From: Mycteria americana
Lineage: Eukaryota; Chordata; Aves; Ciconiiformes; Ciconiidae
Assembly (NCBI RefSeq): GCF_035582795.1
Contig: NC_134373.1
Span: 17,010,001 to 17,074,000 of the forward strand
Direction: 5' to 3'
DNA length: 64,000 nucleotides
Under the pieces are notes generated by a model that saw only the letters and a list, made by a program, of their open reading frames with translations, ran no database searches and had not been told where the DNA came from. Position numbers and translations under genes: made by a program. This document shows, piece after piece, positions 27,701 through 40,060 of the stretch; position 1 is the first letter of the stretch; every line of letters begins with the position of its first letter.

Positions 27701-30700
27701 TTTTGATAATGTGAAGATATAGAAACAAAACCACACAAACTCATAAATTTCTTTTAGCCTATTTCCATGATAGTCTTTAAAGAAAATACAGAAGAAAATG
27801 TGGTTCTGCTTCTCTTTTTCTGCCTTTAGCACCAAGAAGTTGCAATACAGTAATGATAGTTTTATGTGTGCTTGTGATAAACAGCTAGCGATAAGTTGTG
27901 GTCAAGGAAGTGGTTTTCTGTTCCATATAACAGCAGGTACAAGTGGTGCTGCTTGAATCAGACACAGAATTTCTGTAATATTAAGAATGAGAAGTCAAAG
28001 TAAGTTCAGACTCAAGTAACGAGAGTTACACCTTTTACACTGCGAGGCATTTACTTGGCCCTAGCCGAGTGAAGCAAGGACACGAATGTTATCTGCTTGT
28101 AGCAATTGCCACCAAAAGCTGTTTCATTCCCAGAATTTAACCTTAGATTGCTCATGCCTTCCCCATCCTCGGCATTACCAAGTTCCCAGGCTGTGCAAAT
28201 GCAGAACTTCACACTACCCGAAAAAATTCACACGTGTATTTCCCACCATTTAGCCCCAGCTCATCAATATATACATATTACCTTTCAACAGGATTCAGCC
28301 CCGATATTTTACTACTTCAAGACTGTCCCAGTTTGGCTATGTTGTGCTTATTTGCACCTCTAACAGGCCACAGTAAAACCGTAATTTGCACCTTTCGAGG
28401 GAGGAAATTCAGAGGCAAAAAGAGAAAGGTGTTACTGTTCAAAAGCTGTCAAAACAGAAACTTAATCAGGGAAATCCATATAAAAGGGAATGTAGGACAG
28501 TATGTGATGACAGCCTCTTGTTACAGTGCCTGTGCACAGCATGGGGCTTTTGGATCACACTTCTTCCGACGCAGCTGAGACACACGCTCTGCTTTCCAGG
28601 TGTCTGAGCTAGGTAAAGCAATCTCTTCATCATCCCGCTTCCTCTGTAACGTGATCAAATCCATCATTCCTTTTGTTATCTCCTTTTGTGTTTGCTTTGC
28701 CCCGCAGTAATTTGCTAACTGCAAAGCAGGCAAGTGCTTTAAAAACATACAAGCCTGCTGCAAGTTAAGTCATACTTATCAGACGTGCTGGTAGTGAATC
28801 ATGCTGACAGATTGGCTCTGTTTACCTCAAACAAACTGTCAGAAATGTTCAGTACCCGAACCAAAGCATGGAAAAGTCTTTCAAATACACATGCAGATCA
28901 GATCATAGCCCAGCGCATCATATTTTGCATATTTCATAAAGGTATCAAATGTACGTTTGCATGTAACAAACTGAACACGCTGTTTACAAAGACATTTGGT
29001 ATCTCTACAAGAGAAAGCAATTAAGACTCATGTAGCTAATGGGGCAGAAGTGGATTTTTCTCTCGCTCCTTCTGCCCAGTGAGGCTGGCTGGGGGGTGCA
29101 GGAGCTGCCGAGCTGCGAACACTGCTGTAGTTCTTCCAGTGCTCTGTCCCCCCGCTTCATACAAGGCTCTCAATGGTTTTGTGCCACTCTGTGCTGTGCT
29201 GGTACTCCGGATGGACTGTGGGACCACATGGCAACTAGGACTACCGGAGTACAGACAGCACAGTCTGCTTGAGTGGCCAGAGCACTCCTTTGCCACAAGC
29301 AACAAGCAGCATTAAAATGTGTTTGCTTTACATTGCCTGGGAATTTCCCCCTCCATAGGGGGCTGTATATAACAATCTTGCCTTTCTTTCTCTGCTTCAG
29401 CCTTGCAATTTTGGTTCTAAGACTAGTTTTCTTAGCAATTTTAGAAACATTTTTAAACAGAGCTTCTTGAAAAGACACATTCCCTCGACGTGATCATGTT
29501 TCCAAAGTTGTAAAGACACATGCATACAGCTATGATTTCTGATAGCAACCCTTACCTACCTGCCACAGAGACCCCTCTGCGTGTGGCTGTAGGTTGGGAA
29601 CCCAAGGTGACGTTCTTAAAAAACCCCTTAGATTGTTGTGATTCCACTTCCAGTGCTCTTAAAAGAAACCCCTTCTTTGTTTTAAAGAGCTTTTAAAATA
29701 ATCAACTTCCCTACACAAGATTCAGAATTAAGAATAAAATTATACAAACCCTGGTTGAAATTTATGATTGCAAAGTTCAAAACTGTAAAATCTGGGGAAC
29801 TAAATAGTTCATATTAAACAACTTACCCACAGCCTTGCTCAATATTTACATGAAAACCAAGTGGGACAAACTGAGGCTAGAGCAGAGGGAGCAGCAGAGG
29901 GTTGTTTTGTTTTTTACTTCTCCTTGTTTTGTTTTTTTGTTTTTTCTACCTGTGAAAGTGTCAGAAAGCCTCCCCCCGTGGCCATGAGGCATCATTTCTA
30001 ATTTCCCTGAGCAGGGACCAACTCAAGATGCTCCAGATCTGCACTTACCCAAAGGCGCTGGCAAGGGTTTAAAATGCGAGCAAGGTTTCTCGTTAGAAAG
30101 AACTACAGATCAGGAGTTCAGAACCAGGAACGTCCTGGTGAGGGAGAGGGCACTGGTTACAGCTTATTTATGTGTACAGGAATTCGATTAGGATCGACCT
30201 GGACACCCACCAACATTGTTGTGATAGGGTGACTTAGGAGAGAAAGGATTTCTGGGGCTGTACTCTGCTATAAAAACTGGCTTAGAGCTGCAGTGCCTGT
30301 CCCATCACTAGGTCTGCATGCTGCCCAGGAAACAACAGCTTGTGTGCATCCAGTACCCTGAACGTGACAAACAAGGCACTCTGAAGGGTGCTGTGGCTAG
30401 ACTTACGGCGGGTAAATGTGACACTAATGCCTATTTTGTGTTTATGATCCAGGACAGGACTGCAAACTGGCGTCTGGCCACATTAGACAATAATTAAGTA
30501 AAAATTAATTCCCTTAATCTATTTTACTGCTAGTGAAAAATGGATTTGTTTATACAGGAAAAAAAGGGGAGACAGTAAATTCTTGACTTTCTAGGGAACG
30601 TGGTAACGATTCCTTCCTGCTAGGTGAAGAAAGCTCCTGACTTCTTACAGAATGCGTAGTTTTACAACCATCATCATGTTTATGAAAGGGACTGAGAAGA

Positions 30701-32100
30701 CTGCTGTGCTATTACTTTTTGCACTTGACTTTCATTGTGTTAGTTTTGCTTCAGTACTACTTTTTTGATCTCCAGCCATCATCATCTTAAGCCAATACTT
30801 GCAACTAGTGAGAGAGGAAATAGCGAGTTGTTCTAGCCAGAACACCTGCAGTACCCTGGCTGCTGGCAACTTTGTTTCCCTACTTTTATGACTCCCTGTT
30901 ACTTAGGGGTAGACCAGCCTTTGTAGAGGACAAGAAGAGGAGGATCTAGAGAGATTCTTCTGTGTCTTTCAGATCCTTTTACAACTGGTCTTTTAAAAGG
31001 ATCTATGAGCTGCAGAAATCCATCAGGAAGACAGAAATACAGACAGAGACAAAAGCTGCCTGAAAGATTTTTTAATAGACATTTCTTTCTCTTTGTTTTC
31101 AAGGCATTTAGCAACAGCATTTTATTCTTGTAAATATGGCAGATAGAAATTTTTCTATTTTTATACAGCTTTTCACCTTCATAAATCTGGAAATGATGTG
31201 CCACTTGCCAACTCCAAATGAAAATGCAACCTTCTGTTCCCTCTTGAATAGTATTATCTGTATCTATAGTACAGGCTACAGGAATGGTGGAAAGCAAGCT
31301 AATTAAGACATCCTTCTCACTCTATGATACTAAAGCAAACTGCAGATACATTAAAAATATTCCCTTCACAGTGCTTTGCATGTTATATAAAGTCCTGGGA
31401 ATGAATCGTCCTCAGATGGTAGATATTTTTAAACGACAAGCTAAAATGAAAAAAGTTTCCGATGGCATTCATACAGTTCTGTTAAGCAGACCCTGCTCAG
31501 GCTTCAGCTTTGGGCTTAGCATTTAAGTACTGAATCTGTCAATCACCAAAGGGCCGTGGGCTCTTTCTTGTCTCCTTGGGTTTGTCGACAGCAGCTTCTC
31601 AAGTCCACAGCACCCTGATACACCACCTACACAAACAGATGTACACAAAACATTTAAAGTAGTAAGATAATTTGAACTGTGTTTTGGAAATAAACACAGC
31701 TTTTTCTTACTGGATGAGAACAAAATTGTTGAGGAATATTTTTAATGTCGTTACAAGTGTATTTATTTAATTGTTGCTTCTTGGTTTTCATTTTTCTTAC
31801 TGAAACCATTTTTATTCAGTTCCCTGACAAAACTACTAAAAACTCAGCCTTTGGGACACCAGAATGGGCCATCTTTTACATCACCAGAGAAGACACAAGC
31901 AAAAGAAACGGCTTCACAACCAAAGGGTCTAGTGGGAGATAGATATGCTAACATCTGCCCCCCATCCCTCTCTCTTTATAATATCTAAAATCTAGCAGTT
32001 TCAGTGGAATCTTTCAAATCTTGACAGTGCTGTGGGGTGCCACAAACTGCTTATAAAAATGAAAGATACTGTGAGCCATCAGTCTCTGTCCAATAATAGA

Positions 32101-32141
32101 CCTGGGTAAACCCAGGGTCTGTCTGACCCTGGTTTATCAGG
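32101..32141. repeat. GC-rich imperfect hairpin
   Basis: CCTGGGTAAACCCAGGGTC (32101-32119) pairs with GACCCTGGTTTATCAGG (32125-32141) around a 5-base loop. It gives about 16 pairs with two single-base bulges. The surrounding sequence shows no repeat family that I recognise. Confidence 0.85.
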
Positions 32142-35100
32142 TTTTCTGTCGTATAAGACACTGGAGATGAAAAGATTCTGGTTTGTTTAGATATGTTATC
32201 TAGTTCACTGGAATTGCTTGTATTTCAGACACTAACAAACTTTCCTGCAACTAGCTGAAGACGTCACATGGCAAATCTCTGTTCATTTACTCATCCTAGA
32301 ACTGCCATTTTTTGTGTGTTCTGTAAACCCCTAATTCTCCCTCCTTCCCTCCCTCATTTCCCCACCAGCACCTTTATAAAGTAGCATTCTGCTTTCCTGT
32401 GTTACTATGACAACATTTACACTTGCCTTTTGAAGGCAAGATATGTGGCTTCCTTCCATATTTTTGTCAGCGTGCTCTTGTGTTAGAGGGACACACAGGG
32501 GAATGAAGGCAATCCCAGATAAAGCTTTAAGCAGCAGGCTGCAACTTTATTTCTCAACATAAATGGCATTTAAGTGGGTCTAGCATGCATTTACCTATGA
32601 TATAATTCCTCAGTGTAGCCCTAAGACAAATTCATTCAGTTTAGTCTTTTGAATCTTCTTCCTCAGTGCAAGAGAAAATTAAAGGAGAAACAGTGAAAAC
32701 TTCAGACCTGCCTCTCTCTCTGCTTCCTCTCTTGCGGGCAAAAAAACACCAGCAAAATTCGCAGTGGCCTTTACTTCTAGGACTTGTCAACTCATTCCAG
32801 AGAGGGGGAGCAGCTAAAAGGAACTGAAGGTTAAAAAAGGATGCAAGCGACTTTTTAAATTAATCAGGAGGCAGAAACAAAGAGAAAAAGTCCTTTCCTT
32901 CTCCCTCCAGCTGCTCAGAGGAAGGCCTTTGAGAATGTAGTGTATTGCAAAATATAGGAACTAACGCTTGCACCTGATAAGAGTGACGGTTGGTTACATG
33001 GGCACAGAGGGGTGCTGTGCTCCAGCTCCCAAGGGGATCCTCGGTGCCACTACCTTGCCAATGACTTTTATACTCCATATTATGAACAGCCCAACTGACC
33101 TCTGCCTCTTCACGGGTCTAGAAGCTGGCTGGCAGGTAATCTACAGCAGAGGTAAAGAAAAATTCTCCTCCAAAGACAAAACCTCTGCAAGAGGTTTTGA
33201 AAAAATTGAGTCTTTATTAGAAATGCCAGGAACTAAAAAGTGCCTCCCTTCACCAAGTGCCTGGGTCTCCTATTTAAGCCACAGGACCTGAGTCAGATAA
33301 GTCTTATGGGCTGCAGCCCTCTCTGTTTGGAATATAAAAACAGATGGAGACATCACATTCCCTCAAAGCAACAGAGATAGGCTGGCTTAACTGATGCTTG
33401 TTTCAGATCTCTTTAAAATCCTACAGGAGAAGGTATGCAGCAGATATATCTCTATATTTCTGGCACTGTTAGCAATCTGAACTGCCTCTCCTTACTAAGG
33501 CTGTGGGAGCATTGTCCTTTTTTTAACAGAGCATACCTCTGCAACACGCTAGCTAAAAGGAAAGCTTGTGCTCACTGAGCATGGGAAAATATTGAACTCT
33601 GAACACTGCTGACAAGATGCTAAACCGTGTCAACAGACTATGGAACAAATACATTTGCAAACAAAACGTGTTGCATTTAAATAGATTATTAATATGTTCT
33701 TCAGTGTATGATGGTGTCAGCTGCGTGGGCTTAGAAAACGCACTGCAGTCAGAGCTAAGTCCTGTAAGAAGCATGAAACTCCAATATTAATCTAGCTCGT
33801 ACGAGCCTGCCATGAACTCAGAGGGAACTATGAGGGCCTCTCTTGGCCGGCACTGAACCCTGTATTGTCCAGTAATTCCCTGTCACTCCCACTTTCAGAC
33901 ATATCCCTCAATAAAATGCAATCCACACAGACTTTAGAAGGCAGATAAATACACTGAAAATTATCAATGTAGAACAAACATGATTTAGCATGCTCAGAGG
34001 TCAAATCAAGTTTGCACAACGCTGGTGACAGTTCCACTTTTGACAGAGAGTCTGGGTACTGGTGGAGTCTCTTCAGCACCCATCTCCAGCTGTGGAGAAG
34101 CAACTTAGCAAAACAAGAAACAGAAGGTGGCTACAGCTGTCTCAGAGGGAACCTGATGATCTCCATCCCCAAATCCTGAAGTCTAAATCACAGCTCCACT
34201 TGTCGGTTCCATTTTGATCACCCTGTGCTATCCTAACAGTAACAGCTACACTCTCTGGATCCGCTTTGTGGTATCCAAACTGCAACCACTGTCAGCTTCT
34301 TAATGTTTTTTTTTTTTCTTAATCTAAAGATGTACATTAGAACTGAATCAATATCTAAGCCTCCACTATGGAGGACAACAATCTGAAGAACTCAGCTTTG
34401 CTACAGATTTACAGGGCTTAAATCAATTTCCCTGTTCATGCTACTGAAAACCTGGGAGTTACAAAGACATTACTGAAAGAGGCAAGTTTTGGCACGTATC
34501 GTTGGCATATACTGCATAAACAATGGGAAGAGTTGTTCCTGTGTAAGACAAAAACTCAAGGGAAAAGGCGGGTGGAGTAGGAGCCTCTCAGTTTCCAGAC
34601 CTTTGGTTTTTCAGAAGGCCATTCCCTCACACGGTCACTTTTGTCCTTGCTGGAGAGCAGAGGGCAGCTCTAGGCGGGATGTGTTAGGGTGCAGTCCCAC
34701 GTGCACCCGCAGCAGGAGCACCCTGGTGCCCACACCCCAGTGGAGACGAGGCGTAGCGTAATCCCACTGTGCCTCAGTCCTGCTCCCTCTTTTCCAACAT
34801 GCTTTTCCGTCTCTGCGCAGATAGACTGTGGCACATTTATATCCAGCAGCGTTCCTCTACAGCAGGGGATTCTTTGTTGTGAATTTATGGCTGGATTATG
34901 TCCTGCTTTAAGCTACCTCATAGGACAAAGCAGCTGTAACACATGGTCCTCACAGTACTCCTGCACTGGAAGCAAGCGTGAGCGATGGGCAGTAGTCTCA
35001 CCCAGCCACTGTTATGTTTTGTCACAACGAAGCCCTCTAATGTGGTAAGAAAATTTAGGCAACACCCTTTTCCCTGAGGTAAGCAGTTTTAAAGCTCGTA

Positions 35101-36174
35101 TTTCAGCCGAGCAATGTAAGAAAAATAGGAAATGAAACACAGATATCTTCTGAAAGCATATTTTCAAAATTTGAGCTATATGCACAGGTTTTGTTTGTGT
35201 TGCATCATTTCTGTTTAAAACTCTGTTTTAAAAAATCCACAAAATAAGTATGCAACAGCCGAGTCTTTTTTTTTTTTGCTGACTCCTCAGTGATATTACT
35301 GCATGTATGCAAATAAAGGTATATTTATTTGTCAATGGTGCTCTCTCTCAGCTCATTTTTCTGTCCCAAGAGAGCAGTCTCAGAATTTTAAATTTCCTAA
35401 ATCAAAAAATAATAAAAAAATACTTCAAGCTAGGGACAGTAAGGATTACTAGTTCATGCTAAGTTCCCAAATCAGAAGTGCTAGCTGCTGTACTGCCCTG
35501 TGGCCACATAACACTGTGCGTATATTCCTAAAAGACTAAATGATCTGTACCTGTAGCTCCTATCAAGCACATATAAGAAGATATTGCTTTTGTTCTGATC
35601 GGTGCAAAATGTCAGTCTGGAGACACACACGTGGATGCAGAGGTTACATTCAGCGAATGTCTAACCCATTTAGGGTGTGTTGGTTGCTGTTCTGTTTTTA
35701 TTAATAACTTGGTTGCTTTGTTTTGGTTTTAAGACCCAAACAATGAAACTTCACTCATCAGCCATGGAAAACAATTCATAGCCTGACATCTTCTGTGACA
35801 AGGGCTCTCTTGATTTTCAGTCTTCATTTTCTTTACTTTAATTTCTACTTCTTAATTGCAGTAGTGTGTGACATGCTAACTAATTTCTCTCCGTCATTAG
35901 GCTGTAGTCCTCTACATATTTATGCACATGATTAACTTTGTTATCACAAGGAATCTGAAATGGAGGCGGTAAAGCAATAAATGTGTATACGTGCATAGTG
36001 CATTGGGGATCTGAACCCACTCCAATATGTGTTGACTCAGACAGCTATAATCTCCTTAAACGCTGCATTGTCAACCTACGTATTTTGCCCAAGTTAGTCT
36101 CCTTTCCAAAAGCAATCCATCCAGATCATTAATCATGTCGTAACTTTTCCCTGTTAAATATCCAGTCTCTTCAG

Positions 36175-36300
36175 TTAATTAAGTATCCCAATATGAACAC
36201 GATATTCCAGGTCTGATTTCTTCACATCTGTCCATTATCATATAAGACTCATTCACACGGTTTGTCACAACCATTGATGTACATCCATGTTCAGAAAGAT
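36175..36300 (-). mobile_element. Possible ancient CR1-like fragment
   Basis: AATATGAACACGATATTCCA followed by GGTCTGATTTC and a TTATCATATAAGACTCATTC segment resembles the antisense 'not the only / competing antigen-free' spacer typical of old CR1 ORF2, where CR1 copies read 'aacacagtattcc'. This is a short match and weak on its own. Confidence 0.3.
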
Positions 36301-36602
36301 ACAGCTCCCAAGTGGAAATGCTCCTGGGGGTGAACAGCATATGTTCCATTTTATGACACTGGAATGGATGTGCATTGCTCAAAAATCTTCCATACTTTTT
36401 TTATAATGCAACGAAATACACTAAATAAGACAGAAAGAGTAAGAAGATTTGGTAGAGCAGAGCATTATCTATCAAGAGGAATCAGGCAAGTCTAAAGGAG
36501 CAGTGTTATTTACAATGGTCTAAACTGGAATTTATAATTTAATGTAATTCAAAGCCTTTATCTCAAATAAGAGCACTAGACGGTCTGGAATTTCATGGTG
36601 TT

Positions 36603-36627
36603 TTCCTTATGCAAAAAGCATAAGGAA
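36603..36627. repeat. Perfect 10-bp hairpin
   Basis: TTCCTTATGC and GCATAAGGAA around AAAAA. Confidence 0.85.
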
Positions 36628-37639
36628 TAAATAAAAAATAGGAAGTGCAAGAATGTTAAATAACAGCAGGGTAATCACTTTAAGCATAGGAAGAATTAAA
36701 TAAATAAACAAATACTTATTTCACCCTCATTCTCACACACTCCTAATGTCTTTCTCAAACACAGATGATCTGACATTAATGTCCAGCAAAATCCAGGCTC
36801 TCTACGAAGTGCAAATTGACAGCCATCCCTAGGATTCAGCTGATATTTTTATCGGGCAAGAGCAAAAAAGAAAGTTACATGAACTCTCACCACTACTGTA
36901 GCCCCTGCAAGCAGTAGCAGGTGGAAAGTCTTAGAGCAAATACACAGTGCTTTTTTAATCATGATTCTTCCACATATTATAATACATTTCAGTGCTATGC
37001 TTGCTCTTTAAGACAGCCTCATCTTGATAATCAATGTAGCCAGTCTAGTGAAGTGCCACTTTCCTGCTGTGAGAAAGCACAATTCTTCTTACTGCCACAG
37101 CCCCCTGCTGACATGTTTTACAACATTTAAGCAGGAAACTGTTAAACCTTACTTCTTTTTTTTCCCTCTGTGCAGGCAGAAATCTTCTTTCCTGCTGGTT
37201 TCTCACTTGAAGTAAGAGCCGTTAAGATGTGCCCTGGCTTTTACCCCGAGTATTGCCCTAATTTTAACCTTGTGCAACGGTTATCTTTATTTTACTCAGA
37301 TTTTTAGAACTGACTCATTCAGTAAGACAAACTGCGAAAGTGTCTGGTAAAAGAATAGATTTCCAATAAACACGGTTAAAAGGTCACCTATGCCCAGTTT
37401 TCTTCAGAGGCAGGCGGGAGGCAGCTTCAGTGCATTCACTTACAAACTGCACCGAGTCAGTTCAGGGCATTCTTGTTGCTGTAAAGAATGCAAAAAGCAA
37501 AGAGGCTGGACTTGGAAATCTGCATCTGCAACGTCAGTTTCCATGCCATGAGCCCCACTTCTCACCAGCAGCACTTTTAAAGAAGGAAGGGGAAAAAGAA
37601 GTTAAGGGGCTGATACCTCCGTCAAGCTGAATAAGCACC

Positions 37640-37820
37640 ATTAATAGATGTTAAAGTTTACGACTGGGAAGCTGATACAGGTGCAAGTTTTATGAGTTTT
37701 AAACTCCACTTTGACATAATGAGTAAAGTTAAAGCCGGAGGCTTTTATGCCATTATGAGAGGGTCTGTCAGCGAGCACTGTAACCTAATTAGTTTTGATG
37801 CAGCAAATCAGCAAAGCCAC
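37640..37820. promoter_or_regulatory. Candidate conserved non-coding element
   Basis: A repeat-free stretch with several TAAT-type cores (CCATTAATAG, GCCATTATGAG, CTAATTAGTTTTGATG) and no open frame. Enhancer-like texture only; conservation is not testable here. Confidence 0.25.
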
Positions 37821-38264
37821 TACTGGTTATGACCTCTGCCAAGAGCACGAGAACGCCAGACAAATGAAGCTTAAGATGTTATTAGTCGTTCTGTCGCAAA
37901 GTTCCAGATAAAATACGACAGGATGTCGTTGCTTGACTTCGGCATCAGTTGTCCAGATGGCACGCAGCACTGGCTTGTAGCGAGGCTCGCAGGGAGGCTG
38001 CCACATTGTCTCTGTCAAAACGAAAGTTTTCCAATTACAAAGAGATAATGCAAAGAGATGCAAACTTAATCTCCTGAACGAAAGGTTGCAAGCTGTGTAA
38101 TAGCAGTTGAGGGGAGAGATTTCACATAGTTCACTTGTTTTAAATACTGCTGTTCAGGAAAGCTTTATTATCCTGCCCAGTAAAACAAAGAAATCAGATG
38201 CACTTGACTCTGTGCGTTAGGACAGCTGTGGCTGGACACGGCCATGCCACAGCCGCTCTTGTGG

Positions 38265-38350
38265 AATTAGTGGGTCTGATCCTCCTGCTGGGCTGTTGGT
38301 GTAAATCAGGAACAGATGCCCCTGAGATAAAATGGTGTAAGATGGATCAA
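38265..38350. repeat. Possible ancient amniote interspersed repeat
   Basis: GTCTGATCCTCCTGCTGG, then TTGGTGTAAATCAGGAACAG and ATAAAATGGTGTAAGATGG, resembles a common reptile/bird repeat containing 'ggtgtaaatcaggagtaac' and its reverse complement. The class of that repeat is not known to me, so only similarity is claimed. Confidence 0.4.
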
Positions 38351-38929
38351 AAAGGAAAATTAAGGAACTTTGAACTAGGACCCTAAGTGAGTGAGAGCTG
38401 CTCACTTACTTTATTTAGTGGTAGACCGGGTAGCTTCTGCCAGTTTGGTTGAGGGAAATAATGTATTATCTTTCTCAAAATTTTATGAAATCTTTAGTGG
38501 AAAAAAGAAACAATGTCATGCAAGTGGTGAGCTTACAGGATTTGGCACTGATGTTATGAAACATTATCTTCGTACTTACAGTGCTGTACCAGGCATGTTG
38601 AAGTTATTCAGTAGCCAGAGTGACAGAATGACAGGGTAATGGCCTGATAACCACCAGAAACAGCATCTCACCTGAAGATCATTTTGAGCTGCTGGGAAGC
38701 ATCGAGAACTGTATAAAGGCTAGAAAGTACAGTAAAGAAACTGCCCTCCATTTGAGCCAGGTACATAAAGAACTGTTGAATGAATGTACCACATCCAATT
38801 TTAAAAGCTCTCAGTAGTATAGCTTTTATATATCACTCGGGATCACCGAGTGAACCACGACTGTGCTTTTCAGGGTGAGTGTCCTCTTCCGTCTGACGCT
38901 CTTCTGACGTTTGAAAGCAACAACATAGG

Positions 38930-39162
38930 ACCGTTACTTGAAATACAACACAAGAAACTCCCTTTAAACATAAGAGGCAGCCTTCACCCTGTGAGGGTGG
39001 TCAGACACTGGCACAGGTTACCCATCGCCATCCCTGGAGACACCCGAAGCCGGCCGGGTGGGCGGTGAGCGGCCGGCTCCAGCTGACCCAGCTCGGGCCA
39101 GGGCTGGGACCGGACCAGCTCTGGAGGCCCCTTCCAGCCCCAGCCGTTCTGGGTTTCTATCA
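38930..39162 (+). mobile_element. CR1 LINE 3' fragment beside a CpG island
   Basis: Plus-strand translation includes RVVRHWHRLPIAIPGD, which aligns with the [14 protein letters not shown] segment of the CR1 at 18.9 kb. It is followed by the CR1-type 3'UTR ending GGCCCCTTCCAGCCCCAG and then CCGTTCTGGGTTTCTAT, a decayed octamer tail. The copy is short and 5'-truncated. Its 3' half is unusually rich in CpG (39045-39110) and lies about 200 bases from the CpG island at 39.37 kb. This suggests it has been kept free of methylation-driven decay. Confidence 0.8.
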
Positions 39163-39610
39163 GTCTATTCAAATTACCATCTACTAAAAGTTACCATCCA
39201 CCGAAAACCCATTCAAAAAGAAAGCCAAAATCAATTTAAAAAGAAAGTCACGCTCTCTATCTGATGATCGGGATGTACTTTTAACACACAGGAAAATATG
39301 TAAATACGGGCAAGCGATATCAAAACACGAACCAGCAGGATTATTTTCGATTCTCTGATTTCTAACTAAAACACGGCTACCGAGCAGCCCCACCAGCACG
39401 GACAGGGGGGCGATTCCTGCCAGCGCACAGGTGAGCCCCGCAGCGGCGGCGGATGCCTGTAGCCGCGTGCCTCTCCCCGCAGGGACGCCGAGCGCTTCGC
39501 CTGCTTCCAGAGCGAGGGCTCCGTACCCCACCGCCAGCCCGGCCGCCGCCGCCCCAGCGCCCCGGCCGTTCCCGAGCAGCCGCCGCCCGGCCTAGCGCGC
39601 CCCGCCGCGG

Positions 39611-39629
39611 CGGCAGCCCCACCTAGCGG
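39611..39629 (-). promoter_or_regulatory. CTCF-like motif in CpG island 1
   Basis: The minus strand reads CCGCTAGGTGGGGCTGCCG. It fits the CTCF core consensus CC(A/G)(C/G)(C/T)AG(A/G)(G/T)GG well. The same 19-base word recurs with 17 of 19 matches and the same orientation in CpG island 2. Binding is inferred, not shown. Confidence 0.45.
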
Positions 39630-39875
39630 CCGGGCGGGGGGCGGCGCTGGCGGAGCCCTGCGCGCTGCCTCCGCCGCGGCTGAGGCCCGGCTGCGCGGGC
39701 GAAGGGGCAGCCCGGGCCCCGGCAGCCGCTTCCCGCCCAGGGGCGCCCGGGTCGGCCTGCGCCCGCTCGCAGCGCCTCAGCGGGCCCGCAGCAGCCGGCG
39801 TTACAGCAAGCCCGCAGCCGTTAGCGGACGTTTCCGCGCCGTCCCCCGCCTGGGTGCTGCGTGGCCCTGCCCGCG

Positions 39876-39928
39876 GCTCGCTGCTCGCTGCTCGCTGCCC
39901 GCTGCCCGCTGCTCGCTGCTCGCTGCCC
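39876..39928 (+). repeat. 7-base tandem repeat GCTCGCT/GCCCGCT
   Basis: Seven full units (GCTCGCT x3, GCCCGCT x2, GCTCGCT x2) plus part of an eighth, without indels, inside CpG island 1. Since 7 is not a multiple of 3, all plus frames carry Ala/Arg/Leu/Cys repeats, which explains several spurious open frames here. Confidence 0.9.
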
Positions 39929-40060
39929 GGGACGTGGGGGCAGCCCCCCACGGGGGTGGCAGCAGCCACGGGCGAGAGGGGCACCGGGGCGGCCTTCCTG
40001 CCAGGCTCTCAGCGGGCCGCTGCTGGGGGAGGCGGAGAGGGGGCTTCTCCCTCTTTCTGG

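Larger units (their letters stand above)
19381..36174. other. Long gene desert
   Basis: Nearly 17 kb with no recognisable gene or RNA. T/G-rich low-complexity sequence at 29900-29947 and poly-T runs at 34307-34318 are seen. The longest frame, 31297-30899 minus (132 codons), has no recognisable domain. Apart from the listed hairpins nothing stands out. Confidence 0.5.
39370..40060. promoter_or_regulatory. Orphan CpG island 1
   Basis: About 690 bases of very GC-rich sequence dense in CpG, starting and ending abruptly within AT-rich DNA. It has GC-box-like runs (GGGCGGGGGGCGGCG near 39632), a CTCF-like site at 39611-39629 and a 7-base tandem repeat at 39876-39928. On the plus strand, CGCACAG followed by GTGAGC at 39424-39436 is a good splice-donor match. 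Open frames on both strands here (up to 167 codons) reflect absence of AT-rich stops and match no known protein. In birds such an island usually marks a promoter or boundary. No gene can be assigned: it lies about 17.5 kb past the end of UBE2E3. Confidence 0.8.

Noticed and set aside
30899..31297. A 132-codon minus-strand frame
   Set aside because: No recognised motif. Low-complexity hydrophobic and basic runs look like translated non-coding DNA.
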